From Gammaproteobacteria bacterium (GTDB lineage Bacteria > Pseudomonadota > Gammaproteobacteria > SZUA-152), in the NCBI GenBank assembly GCA_024762755.1, contig JANTGX010000083.1, positions 1 to 8,646 on the forward strand: a stretch of 8,646 nt of DNA, written 5' to 3'. The notes under the pieces were generated by a model, which worked only from the letters and a program-made list of their open reading frames with translations, ran no database searches and was not told the DNA's origin. Position numbers and translations under genes: made by a program. Numbering within the stretch: the first letter of the stretch is position 1; each line of letters begins with the position of its first letter. Below are positions 1 through 7,035 of this stretch, in pieces.

Positions 1-70
1 TGGCGCGTCCTTGAGCGCAGGAGGAATGGTCGATGACCGGCAATTCGTGGGCCAAATTCTCAAGCTGTGC

Positions 71-97
71 AAAAAAAAGAGCAGCCCGTGGGCTGCT
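71..97 (-). terminator. Intrinsic terminator ending the minus-strand heme membrane protein transcript
   Basis: Read on the minus strand, a 7 bp perfect stem (AGCAGCC/GGCTGCT, plus positions 80-86 and 91-97, 4 nt loop) is followed after one base by eight T residues (plus 71-78, A-tract on the given strand). This is a textbook rho-independent terminator for transcription leftwards. It lies about 110 bp past the stop codon of the 209-973 gene. No T-tract follows it on the plus strand, so it appears one-directional. Confidence 0.85.
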
Positions 98-106
98 GGA
101 TCATCT

Positions 107-201
107 ACCCATCGGCGTGATGGGTGTCCCCGGCCCGACAGGGGCCGGGGGACTCGTGGTTGGCCGCCGATCCCGCCCCACTCGACGACGAGCGGGGCGG
201 G
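107..201 (-). other. Three tandem hairpins in the 3' untranslated region before the terminator
   Basis: Three further inverted repeats sit between the stop codon at 209 and the terminator at 71-97. The first, 172-201, has an 8 bp arm pair (CCCGCCCC/GGGGCGGG) plus an inner 4 bp CTCG/CGAG stem separated by one mismatch, with a 4 nt loop. The second, 128-150, has 9 bp (CCCCGGCCC/GGGCCGGGG) and a 5 nt loop. The third, 107-125, has 7 bp (ACCCATC/GATGGGT) and a 5 nt loop. The pairings are seen directly in the sequence. A role as an mRNA-stabilising 3' end or processed small RNA is inference. Confidence 0.6.
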
Positions 202-208
202 CCAGGGT

Positions 209-973
209 TCAGGAGACCCGGCCCTCCTGCTCGAGCAGTGCCGGAGACGGCTTGTACAGCCACATCTGGTACATGGAGACGATCCACATGAAGGCGAAGG
301 CGAAGCCCATGAGGGCACCGCTGATCATCACCACCCAGGCGAAGGGAGGGAACAGCTTGGTGAGATACCAGGAACCGATATCGGCGAGGATGGCGATGAA
401 GGGGGTGATGAGGACGATGCATTTCAACCACAACGGCCGGATGTAGGCATGGCAGAAGATGGAGCCGACGATGAAGAAGATGAAGGTGATACCGAACAGG
501 TGGATGTGGGAGACGCGCACCAGGGTGAAGATATCCATGCCGGTATCCGCCTGGGCGACCGAGTGCAGCCCCTTGTAGCCGGTGAGGTTGGGGATGTGCG
601 GGTTGCTGCCGTTATGGCAGACGAGGCAACGGCGCTCGACGATGCCCTCGACGCCGGAGGACTTGAAATCCTTTTCTTCTGCGCCGCGCCGTACCCAGGC
701 GATGATTTCATTGCGCTCCTCGGGAGGCAGCATGTTGGCCATGGGCCCCTTGAGGGCGGATTCGATCTTGGTGTCGGACTTGCTGCCGCTGTAGGCGATG
801 ATCAGGTCGTTGACGGACAGGCCGGGATTTCCATCACGGCCGGCATGGGAATCGAAGATGTGGATCATGGCGAACAGATAACCCACGCCGAGGACGATGA
901 GGGTGCCGCTGTACAGGACGCGTACGCCCATGGGCATCATCTTGAAATGAATGCAATGTTCTTGGATGGTCAT
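209..973 (-). CDS. Four-helix membrane protein with a single periplasmic heme c site, family not recognised
   Basis: 254 residues. One hydrophobic helix at about 17-40 is followed by a soluble segment (about 41-153) carrying one CxxCH heme c attachment motif, CLVCH at 116-120, and then three helices at about 157-178, 184-204 and 213-238. Heme c attachment occurs in the periplasm, so the loop should face outwards. The helix after the loop is rich in possible heme b ligands (H156, H158, H175), so a membrane heme or quinol-reactive role is conceivable, but this is inference. I chose the start at 973 because a GGGGAGAG Shine-Dalgarno stands about 8 bases upstream; an in-frame ATG at 1060 adds 29 residues without such a site and would run into the AT-rich control region. 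It is divergent from another monoheme cytochrome (1204-1602), suggesting they share an electron-transfer task. I cannot name the family or the reaction. Confidence 0.88.
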   Translation of the reverse strand: MTIQEHCIHFKMMPMGVRVLYSGTLIVLGVGYLFAMIHIFDSHAGRDGNPGLSVNDLIIAYSGSKSDTKIESALKGPMANMLPPEERNEIIAWVRRGAEEKDFKSSGVEGIVERRCLVCHNGSNPHIPNLTGYKGLHSVAQADTGMDIFTLVRVSHIHLFGITFIFFIVGSIFCHAYIRPLWLKCIVLITPFIAILADIGSWYLTKLFPPFAWVVMISGALMGFAFAFMWIVSMYQMWLYKPSPALLEQEGRVS

Positions 974-1040
974 GGTGGCTTCTCTCCCCGAGAATCTTTC
1001 TCTGTGGTGACGTATGTTGTGCAGCGGTTGGATCTTGTGG

Positions 1041-1069
1041 TTGGCAGGCCGGTCGATCACGCATACTAT
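1041..1069 (+). promoter_or_regulatory. Candidate sigma70 promoter for the cytochrome lipoprotein
   Basis: TTGGCA (1041-1046, 5 of 6 to the -35 consensus) and TACTAT (1064-1069, 4 of 6 to the -10 consensus) are separated by 17 bp. It would give a leader of about 128 nt before the start at 1204. No minus-strand promoter with a good -35 was found in the same gap, although TATACT and TATAGT occur there on the minus strand. Confidence 0.35.
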
Positions 1070-1077
1070 ATGAGTAT
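1063..1077. promoter_or_regulatory. Small dyad overlapping the predicted divergent promoters
   Basis: ATACT and AGTAT form a 5+5 bp inverted repeat around a 5 bp centre, overlapping the predicted -10 element of the plus-strand promoter and the minus-strand -10-like hexamers. The position suits an operator, but the arms are short and AT-rich, so chance is possible. Confidence 0.25.
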
Positions 1078-1133
1078 ACCCTAATACATTTATGGTACTC
1101 GGCTCTGCCCACCCTTGCCGAAAAGAAAATTAC

Positions 1134-1145
1134 TATGCCGGCATA
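1134..1145. promoter_or_regulatory. Perfect 12 bp palindrome in the divergent intergenic region
   Basis: TATGCCGGCATA reads the same on both strands. It lies between the two divergent heme-protein genes, 58 bp upstream of the lipoprotein start. A dimeric regulator site is a reasonable reading. No known operator consensus is matched with confidence. Confidence 0.35.
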
Positions 1146-1203
1146 TTTTTATCTTGTAATGCGGCGGCGATATGACGGTTTCCTCAACCCGTGGAGAAGA
1201 CGA

Positions 1204-1602
1204 ATGACAATGCTCAACAAGACCCCCTTGATCTGGGCCGGCGCACTGGCGGCCGCACTGCTGCTCTCCGGTTGCGAGAAGGCGCCGGAACAACCGCCCG
1301 TCAGTTTCAGCAAGGACGTGGTGCCGATCCTGAAACAGCACTGTTATGAATGTCATCTGCCGGGCGGAGAGGGCCAGGTGGCCAGCGGTCTGGACATGAG
1401 CACCTACGAGAGCCTGATGAAGGGCACCAAGTTCGGCCCCGTTATACGCCCCGGCGACAGCACCTCCAGTACCCTGTCCATTCTCATCGAGGGACGTGCC
1501 GATCCCTCCATGCGCATGCCGCACGGTGATCGCCCGCCGCTGAGCAAGGAAGAGACTCAGGTCATCGCCCGCTGGATCGACCAGGGTGCGAAGAATAACT
1601 GA
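1204..1602 (+). CDS. Monoheme cytochrome c lipoprotein, PSCyt1-like
   Basis: 132 residues. The N-terminus is a lipoprotein signal: a hydrophobic stretch ends in the lipobox LSGC with the modified cysteine at 24, followed by Glu, which by the +2 rule favours outer-membrane sorting. The mature part begins with a pattern typical of planctomycete-type cytochrome c domains (PF07635-like), FSKDVVPILKQHC, with heme motif CYECH at 47-51. M103 and M105 (in MRMPHG) are candidates for the distal axial ligand. I chose the start at 1204 because GGAG lies 7 bases upstream and it gives a proper signal peptide; the in-frame ATG at 1135 would add 23 basic residues ahead of the signal. It is transcribed away from the 209-973 heme membrane protein and probably exchanges electrons with it or a shared partner (inference). 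It ends 20 bp from ridA, convergently, without an obvious terminator. Confidence 0.92.
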   Translation: MTMLNKTPLIWAGALAAALLLSGCEKAPEQPPVSFSKDVVPILKQHCYECHLPGGEGQVASGLDMSTYESLMKGTKFGPVIRPGDSTSSTLSILIEGRADPSMRMPHGDRPPLSKEETQVIARWIDQGAKNN

Positions 1603-1622
1603 TCCCTGACAGCTGAGTAGTC

Positions 1623-2012
1623 CTAGTCGCTCAGTTGCAGGATGGCGTCCATCTCCACTGCCGCGCCCTTGGGCAGGCTGGCCACACCCACCGCCGCACG
1701 TGCGGGGTAGGGCTGCTGGAAGTAGTCGGCCATGACTTCATTGACCAGGGCGAAGTGGCCGAGGTCGGTGAGAAAGATATTCAGTTTGACGATATCGGCC
1801 AAACGCCCTCCCGCCGCCTCGGCCACGGCCTGCAGGTTGTCGAACACACGGCGAATTTGTGCCGTCATGTCCCCTTGCACCAATTCCATGCTCTCGGGTA
1901 GCAGGGGTATCTGTCCGGAAAGATAGACGGTATCTCCCACGCGCACGGCCTGCGAATAGGTGCCGATAGCGGCGGGTGCACGGTCGGTCTGGATGACGAG
2001 ACGCTGAGTCAT
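1623..2012 (-). CDS. ridA: RidA, 2-iminobutanoate/2-iminopropanoate deaminase
   Basis: 129 residues, the usual length for the RidA/YER057c/UK114 family. These small cytoplasmic proteins form trimers and hydrolyse reactive enamines and imines made by PLP-dependent dehydratases such as threonine dehydratase, protecting PLP enzymes. Family marks are APAAIGTYSQAV near the N-terminus, SGQIPL at 32-37, and the catalytic arginine R105 in PARAAVGVASLPKG, at the same number as in the E. coli enzyme, followed by E120 in the conserved VEMDAI tail. The ATG has an AGGAG site 5 bases upstream (plus 2018-2022). It is the last gene of rpoZ-spoT-ridA, 42 bp after spoT, an order seen in many gammaproteobacteria. 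A hexanucleotide repeat runs into its ribosome binding site. Confidence 0.96.
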   Translation of the reverse strand: MTQRLVIQTDRAPAAIGTYSQAVRVGDTVYLSGQIPLLPESMELVQGDMTAQIRRVFDNLQAVAEAAGGRLADIVKLNIFLTDLGHFALVNEVMADYFQQPYPARAAVGVASLPKGAAVEMDAILQLSD

Positions 2013-2020
2013 GGGGGCTC

Positions 2021-2042
2021 CTGTAGCTGTAGCTGTAGCTGT
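2021..2042. repeat. Hexanucleotide tandem repeat CTGTAG, 3.7 copies
   Basis: Three perfect CTGTAG units plus CTGT lie in the spoT-ridA gap (CTACAG on the transcribed strand). The unit nearest ridA supplies the first bases of the ridA Shine-Dalgarno. Copy-number change would alter the leader, not the Shine-Dalgarno to ATG spacing. Confidence 0.8.
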
Positions 2043-2054
2043 GGGTGGGCGATT

Positions 2055-4229
2055 CTACTTGCCGCGGGCGATGCGCACTACGCTGTCGATGGCGCGGATG
2101 CGGCGCAGAACTTGCGCCAGGTGCACGCGGTTGTGCACGCTGATGGTGAAGGACATGGAAGAGTACAGGCCGTCGCGCTCGTCGATGGAGACATTCTCGA
2201 TGTTGGAGTCCTGCTCGGCGATGGTGGCGGCGACGGTGGCGAGGACGCCCCGTTGGTTGGCCGTGTCGACCCGGATATCCACGGGGAAATTGCCCTCGAC
2301 GTCCTCCTCCCACTGCACGTCGACCCAGCGCTCTGGATTGTCGCGGAATTCGCGCACGTTGCTGCAGCTGCGGGTATGGATGACGATGCCGCGCCCGCTG
2401 CTGACGAAGCCGAGAATGGAATCGCCGGGAATGGGCCGGCAGCACTTGGCGAAGGTCACCACCGAACCCTCGGTGCCGCGGATGGCCAGGGGCCGCATGG
2501 CCTGGCGTTCCTGACCGGAGCGCAGCCAGGCGGGGGTGTAGCGGCCGAGCATGCCCTTTTTCTTCTCCTCCATGGCGCGGCTGCCGCCCTCTTCTTCGGC
2601 ATCGACGATATCGGCCAGCTGCCGCGCCACCAGGGAGGCGACCCGGTTGCCCAGGCTGACGTCTTCCAACAGTTGCTCCAGCGAGGGCACGTGGAGGTAT
2701 TCGAGCAGGGTGTCGAGGGCGCCCTGCGGGATCTTGTCCAACTCCAGGGCGAGGGGGGCGAGTGCCTTGTTCATCAACCGGCGACCCAGCTCCTGGGCCT
2801 CTTCGTCCTTCATCTGCTTCAGGAAGTGGCGAATGTTGGAGCGGGCCTTGCCGGTGACCACGAAGTTGAGCCACACCGGGTTGGGTCGCGCACCCGGCGC
2901 GGTGATGATCTCCACCGTCTGTCCATTGCCGAGCACGCTGCGCAGGGGGGCCAGATGCCGATCGATCTTCGCCGCCACGCAGGTGTTGCCCAGGTCGGTG
3001 TGGATGGCATAGGCCAGGTCTATCACCGTGGCGCCGCGGGGAATGTTGAGGATGTCGCCGTCGGGGGTGAAGACGTAGACCTCGTCCGGGAACAGGTCGA
3101 TCTTGACGTTCTCCAGGAACTCCTGCGAGTTGCCGGCATATTTCTGTATCTCCAGCAGGCCCTTGAGCCATTCGCTGGCCAGCCCCGGGGTGGCCTTGCC
3201 GGTCTTGTACATCCAGTGGGCGGCGATGCCGGCCTGGGCCACGCGCTCCATGTCCTCGGTGCGGATCTGTACCTCGATGGGGCCGCCGTAGGGGCCGAAG
3301 AGTACCGTATGCAGGGACTGGTAGCCGTTGGTCTTGGGGATGGCGATATAGTCCTTGAAGCGGCCGGGTACCGGCTTGTACAGATTGTGCACCACACCGA
3401 GGGCGCGATAGCAGGTGTCCACGCTGTCGGCGATGATGCGGAAGCCGTAGACGTCAGAGACCTCCTCGAAGCTCAGCCCCTTGTTGCGCATCTTGTCGTA
3501 GATGCTCCAGAGGTGTTTTTCACGGCCCACCACGGGCACGTCCATGCCCTCCTGACGCAGGCGTTCTTCGAGGGAGATGCGAATCTTCTCGACGATCTCC
3601 TTGCGGTTGCCGCGCGCCTTCTTGACGGCCTTTTCCAGCACCCGCTGGCGCATGGGGTACTGGGCCCGAAAGCCGAGGTCTTCCAACTCGCGGCTGATGT
3701 GCTGCATGCCCAGACGCTTGGCGATGGGGGCGTAGATCTCCAGGGTCTCACGGCCGATGCGGCGTTGTTTGTCGGGTCGCATCACCCCCAGGGTGCGCAT
3801 GTTGTGCAGGCGATCGGCGAGCTTGATGAGGATGACGCGGATGTCCTTCACCATGGCGAGGATCATCTTGCGGAAGTTCTCCGCCTGGGCCTCGGCCTTG
3901 CTGCCGAACTTGACCTGGGTCAGCTTGGTGACGCCGTCCACCAGTTCGGCGACCTCTTCGCCAAACTCGTTTTTGACCTCCTCCTTGCCGACGGGGGTGT
4001 CTTCGATGACATCGTGCAGGATGGCGGCGATGAGGGTATTGGCATCCATGCGCATTTCGGCCAGGATGCGTGCCACCGCCAGGGGGTGATAGATATAGGG
4101 TTCGCCGGTCTGTCGGGTCTGTCCGTCGTGGGCCTCGGCGCCATACAGATAGGCCCGGTAGACATCCTTGACCTGGTCCGTGTCGAGATAGGCCTCAAGC
4201 AGCTTGCACAGGTCGTGGATGAGAAACAC
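2055..4229 (-). CDS. spoT: SpoT, bifunctional (p)ppGpp synthetase/hydrolase
   Basis: 724 residues, slightly longer than E. coli SpoT (702). It sets the level of the alarmone (p)ppGpp. Domains in order: HD hydrolase (about 25-195, with H48, HD at 72-73, ED at 76-77 and D138 in KLADRLHN), synthetase (about 235-350, GREKHLWSIYDKM and DYIAIPKTNGYQSLHT), TGS (about 378-440), helical region, conserved-cysteine domain (FAKCCRPIPGD, C596/C597, and C622), and C-terminal ACT (about 650-720). The synthetase carries RFKD at 290-293, the RxKD signature of bifunctional SpoT/Rel enzymes, rather than the acidic ExDD of RelA. The intact HD motif argues for active hydrolysis. The start is GTG (plus 4227-4229) with GAGG 5 bases upstream; MFLIHDL aligns with the E. 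coli start. A charged insert at about 545-578 (EEEGGSRAMEEKKKG) accounts for the extra length. It lies 33 bp after rpoZ. Confidence 0.98.
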   Translation of the reverse strand: MFLIHDLCKLLEAYLDTDQVKDVYRAYLYGAEAHDGQTRQTGEPYIYHPLAVARILAEMRMDANTLIAAILHDVIEDTPVGKEEVKNEFGEEVAELVDGVTKLTQVKFGSKAEAQAENFRKMILAMVKDIRVILIKLADRLHNMRTLGVMRPDKQRRIGRETLEIYAPIAKRLGMQHISRELEDLGFRAQYPMRQRVLEKAVKKARGNRKEIVEKIRISLEERLRQEGMDVPVVGREKHLWSIYDKMRNKGLSFEEVSDVYGFRIIADSVDTCYRALGVVHNLYKPVPGRFKDYIAIPKTNGYQSLHTVLFGPYGGPIEVQIRTEDMERVAQAGIAAHWMYKTGKATPGLASEWLKGLLEIQKYAGNSQEFLENVKIDLFPDEVYVFTPDGDILNIPRGATVIDLAYAIHTDLGNTCVAAKIDRHLAPLRSVLGNGQTVEIITAPGARPNPVWLNFVVTGKARSNIRHFLKQMKDEEAQELGRRLMNKALAPLALELDKIPQGALDTLLEYLHVPSLEQLLEDVSLGNRVASLVARQLADIVDAEEEGGSRAMEEKKKGMLGRYTPAWLRSGQERQAMRPLAIRGTEGSVVTFAKCCRPIPGDSILGFVSSGRGIVIHTRSCSNVREFRDNPERWVDVQWEEDVEGNFPVDIRVDTANQRGVLATVAATIAEQDSNIENVSIDERDGLYSSMSFTISVHNRVHLAQVLRRIRAIDSVVRIARGK

Positions 4230-4262
4230 CGGGCCCTCAGTGGTGGGAGAATGGATAGGGGG

Positions 4263-4523
4263 TCAGAGGGATTCCTTGACCTCTTCTTCTGTGACCACGG
4301 CCGGCTGGGCGTGTTCCTGGGCGGACACCTCGTCGAGGATGTCCTTGGTGATCAGACCTTCGCCGATCTCGCGCAGGGCGACCACGGTCGGTTTGTCGTT
4401 CTCCCACGGCACCAGGGGCTCCTTGCCGGCCGCTAGCTGGCGGGCGCGCTTGCTCGCCAGCAGCACCAGCTCAAAGCGGTTGTCGACGTTGTCCAGACAA
4501 TCTTCTACGGTAACTCGTGCCAT
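4263..4523 (-). CDS. rpoZ: RNA polymerase omega subunit
   Basis: 86 residues (E. coli 91). Omega chaperones beta-prime during RNA polymerase assembly and, with beta-prime, forms ppGpp binding site 1. The N-terminus MARVTVEDC retains the MARVT residues that in E. coli contribute to that site, followed by the conserved NRFELVLLASKRARQL and KEPLVPWENDKPTVVALREI blocks. The C-terminal tail is acidic and variable, as usual. ATG at 4521-4523 is preceded by GAGGAG. It is first in the rpoZ-spoT-ridA operon, so the alarmone enzyme and a subunit of its target are co-transcribed. The gmk gene that precedes rpoZ in E. coli is not next to it here; instead a divergent DUF4426 gene is. Confidence 0.97.
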   Translation of the reverse strand: MARVTVEDCLDNVDNRFELVLLASKRARQLAAGKEPLVPWENDKPTVVALREIGEGLITKDILDEVSAQEHAQPAVVTEEEVKESL

Positions 4524-4562
4524 TGGGTGCTTCTCCTCGGAAAATTCGTGCGTAGCCGACAG

Positions 4563-4592
4563 AGTGTACAAAATGCCGGGAGTAGTTGCCAG
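4563..4592 (-). promoter_or_regulatory. Candidate sigma70 promoter for rpoZ-spoT-ridA
   Basis: On the minus strand, CTGGCA (plus 4587-4592, 4 of 6) and TACACT (plus 4563-4568, 4 of 6) are 18 bp apart, about 40 bp upstream of the rpoZ ATG. Both boxes are weak, but the position is suitable and nothing better is seen in the gap. Confidence 0.35.
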
Positions 4593-4673
4593 GCGGATGC
4601 CTCGGTGCATCTTGACACGCCGCTTGAATTTCCAGAAGGTGGATGGCACAGACTTGAGAAGGGGGATGCTTGA

Positions 4674-5129
4674 ATGACGATAAAAACAGCCTTTTATGCC
4701 GCTATCGGCCTGCTTTTCGCCGCTTTTTTGCCGACCGTGCAGGCAGATACGCCGGTCACCGTCGGTGACTACACGGTGCACTTCAGTGCCTTCACCACCG
4801 ACACCCTGCAGCCGAACATGGCCAAGGCCTACAATATTACCCGCAGCAAGAACCGCGGCATGTTCACCCTCTCGATAATGAAGAAGGGCAACGACGTGTC
4901 TCCCATGGGCAAGGCCGTGAAGGCCAAGATCGAGGCCAAGGCGAGCAACCTCACCGGGCAGATGCGGGCGTTCGACGTGCGCGAGATCGATGAAGGCAAC
5001 GCCGTCTATTACATCAGCGTTTTTCATGTCACCCAAGGCGAGACACTGGATTTCGACATCAAGATCACCCCGCTGGACGGTGGCAAACCCTTTCATGTGA
5101 AATTCCGCCAGGCGTTCTATACCAACTGA
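4674..5129 (+). CDS. Secreted DUF4426 family protein
   Basis: 151 residues. A Sec signal peptide (residues 1-24, positive MTIK start, hydrophobic core, VQA|D cleavage) predicts a soluble periplasmic protein; there is no lipobox. The mature part matches my memory of the DUF4426 family: YTVHFSAFTTDTLQP, AKAYNITRSKNRG, a beta-rich middle, then ETLDFDIKITP and a terminal FRQAFY. In Pseudomonas, members sit near metW and rdgB; function is unknown to me. The ATG at 4674 has AAGGGGG 8 bases upstream. An upstream ATG at 4666 opens only three codons ending in an overlapping TGA, so it was not chosen. It is a single gene, divergent from rpoZ, closed by its own terminator. TTGACA occurs at 4612-4617, but no acceptable -10 follows at 16-18 bp. 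Confidence 0.9.
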   Translation: MTIKTAFYAAIGLLFAAFLPTVQADTPVTVGDYTVHFSAFTTDTLQPNMAKAYNITRSKNRGMFTLSIMKKGNDVSPMGKAVKAKIEAKASNLTGQMRAFDVREIDEGNAVYYISVFHVTQGETLDFDIKITPLDGGKPFHVKFRQAFYTN

Positions 5130-5152
5130 GCGCGGATCGCGGGAAGATCGGG

Positions 5153-5184
5153 AGGGCGGTCGGCCGGGGCTGACCGCCCTTTTT
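5153..5184 (+). terminator. Intrinsic terminator of the DUF4426 gene
   Basis: A stem of AGGGCGGTC (5153-5161) with GACCGCCCT (5172-5180), extendable to about 12 bp with one G-U pair around a CGGG loop, runs straight into TTTTT (5180-5184). It begins 23 bp after the stop codon. The opposite strand lacks a T-tract, so it probably does not serve the convergent gene at 5195. Confidence 0.9.
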
Positions 5185-5194
5185 GCTGTCCGTC

Positions 5195-5995
5195 TCAGAA
5201 GCCGAAGGTGAGCATGACGCCCACGTTCTTGGTGGTGCTCTCCGGCTCCCAGATCTTCCTGTTGTCGCTGAGGTAGACCGGATCGCTCTTGGGCAGCTTC
5301 CAGTAGACGTAATAGGGCGTGATGGCCAGGTAGGTCTGCGGGCCCATGCTGTACGCAAAGGGCAGGGCGACACGGTAGCCGAGTCGGCTGGGCAGTTGCA
5401 GGGTGAGGTAGCCACTGTTGCCGGGCCAGTGGATGCGCAACTTGGGGCTGATGGGGTAGTTGCCGCGGAGGTCGAGGCCGAGTTGGAAATCCCTGCCCCG
5501 CCAAAGCTTGAGGTCGGCGCCGAGGATGGCGTAGGCCCAGGTGTAGAGTTCGTTGATCCCGCCGACGTTGCCCCGTGAACGGATATCGCGTTGCCAGTGA
5601 CGGTAGCCGCCGCCCAGGTACAGGGCCAGGCGTCGGACGGCGCCCAGGCTGTGGCCAACGGTCAGGGTGGTCTCGGCGAGGGCCTCGTCGGTACGGGTCT
5701 GGATGGGAATGCCGCTCTGTGTATGGCCGTCATACTTCAGGGCCCCCCAGTGGTAGCTGAATGTCGCGGCGACCCGGGTCCAGTCGTGCTCGACGTGGGC
5801 GGCGGCATACAGCCCTGGCAGGTTGCCGTCCTCGCGGTCGAGCATGTCGCCCGCCTCGTTCACCTCCTTGTAGCGGAAGTGGAGGGCCGAGAGGCCGAGT
5901 TGCAGGGTTTTCACGGGGGGCTCGAAAAAGACTTCGGCCTTGGCCGTGGCCGGCAGCAGCAATAGGCCGGCCAGGGCAGCGATTCCTTGCTTCAT
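5195..5995 (-). CDS. Outer-membrane beta-barrel protein, function unknown
   Basis: 266 residues. A signal peptide at 1-20 (AKA|E cleavage) precedes a sequence of alternating polar and hydrophobic strands rich in Tyr, Trp and Gly, for example LQLGLSALHFRYK, TRVAATFSYHWGALKYDG, LALYLGGGYRHWQRD and TYLAITPYYVYWKLP. The last residues, VGVMLTFGF, end in phenylalanine, the signal recognised by the BAM assembly machinery. The size suits an 8-12 strand barrel. I chose ATG 5995 over the in-frame ATG at 6028 because it starts the signal peptide, has AGGA about 9 bases upstream, and the longer start would overlap the predicted -10 box. I do not recognise the specific family; a pore, a lipid-modifying barrel or a structural protein are all open. 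Neighbours (rpoH upstream, convergent DUF4426) give no functional hint. Confidence 0.85.
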   Translation of the reverse strand: MKQGIAALAGLLLLPATAKAEVFFEPPVKTLQLGLSALHFRYKEVNEAGDMLDREDGNLPGLYAAAHVEHDWTRVAATFSYHWGALKYDGHTQSGIPIQTRTDEALAETTLTVGHSLGAVRRLALYLGGGYRHWQRDIRSRGNVGGINELYTWAYAILGADLKLWRGRDFQLGLDLRGNYPISPKLRIHWPGNSGYLTLQLPSRLGYRVALPFAYSMGPQTYLAITPYYVYWKLPKSDPVYLSDNRKIWEPESTTKNVGVMLTFGF

Positions 5996-6026
5996 ACGGG
6001 AGATCCTGTGGGAGGCGTTGGCGGGC

Positions 6027-6055
6027 ATGATAGCGTCGGTGTGTCCGTTTGTCGC
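6027..6055 (-). promoter_or_regulatory. Candidate sigma70 promoter of the outer-membrane barrel gene
   Basis: On the minus strand, GCGACA (plus 6050-6055, 4 of 6) and TATCAT (plus 6027-6032, 5 of 6) are 17 bp apart. Transcription would begin near 6020, leaving a leader of about 25 nt that contains the AGGA site for the ATG at 5995. Confidence 0.5.
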
Positions 6056-6128
6056 CGCGCTGATGTCTCAAGGGAGACGAGGGTGTCTGTGTCCTCGACC
6101 CATGCCCCCTTATTCCATGCCCCAAACG

Positions 6129-6159
6129 CGACGAAGGCCGCAAGATGCGGCCTTCGTCG
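6129..6159 (-). terminator. Long hairpin after rpoH, probable terminator without a T-tract
   Basis: A perfect 13 bp stem (CGACGAAGGCCGC/GCGGCCTTCGTCG, 6129-6141 and 6147-6159) with a 5 nt loop stands 20 bp past the rpoH stop codon. On the minus strand only a short GTTT follows, so it is a weak intrinsic terminator at best. It may instead protect the rpoH mRNA 3' end, or assist Rho-dependent termination (inference). Confidence 0.55.
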
Positions 6160-6179
6160 TATGTGCTTGGCGCCGATGC

Positions 6180-7031
<852 letters not shown>

Positions 7032-7035
7032 GTTG

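Noticed and set aside
1..36. Possible C-terminal end of a plus-strand gene (stop TGA at 34-36) with AGGAGG at 19-24 and an overlapping ATG at 33
   Set aside because: Too little sequence to support an upstream gene, and the frame opened at 33 runs through the hairpins and terminator and opposite a real gene without recognisable content. The ATGA overlap is probably coincidence, although an upstream plus-strand gene ending here cannot be excluded.
545..640. Possible transferred or mobile DNA in the window
   Set aside because: No transposase, integrase, direct-repeat boundary, CRISPR array or tRNA was found anywhere; the genes are standard chromosomal ones with uniform GC-rich composition apart from promoter patches.
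11..1084. 357-residue plus-strand frame across the heme membrane protein
   Set aside because: The minus strand encodes a coherent membrane protein with a CLVCH heme motif and a Shine-Dalgarno; the plus frame is acidic Gly/Asp/Glu/His-rich shadow sequence that reads through the terminator.
1738..3171. 477-residue minus-strand frame overlapping spoT and ridA
   Set aside because: It is out of frame with both recognised genes and is Arg/Pro/His-rich in the manner of frame shadows.
2112..4436. 774-residue open frame on the plus strand opposite spoT and rpoZ
   Set aside because: It is the antisense shadow of spoT in GC-rich DNA. The minus strand has full SpoT and RpoZ homology with all catalytic motifs, and the plus frame shows low-complexity Gly/Ala/His/Asp composition with no domain.
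4612..4617. Perfect TTGACA upstream of the DUF4426 gene
   Set aside because: No -10-like hexamer follows at 16-18 bp, so a promoter is not supported.
6100..6123. Direct repeat of CCATGCCCC in the rpoH to barrel gap
   Set aside because: Two 9 bp copies only, C-rich, with no flanking symmetry or match to a known regulator site.
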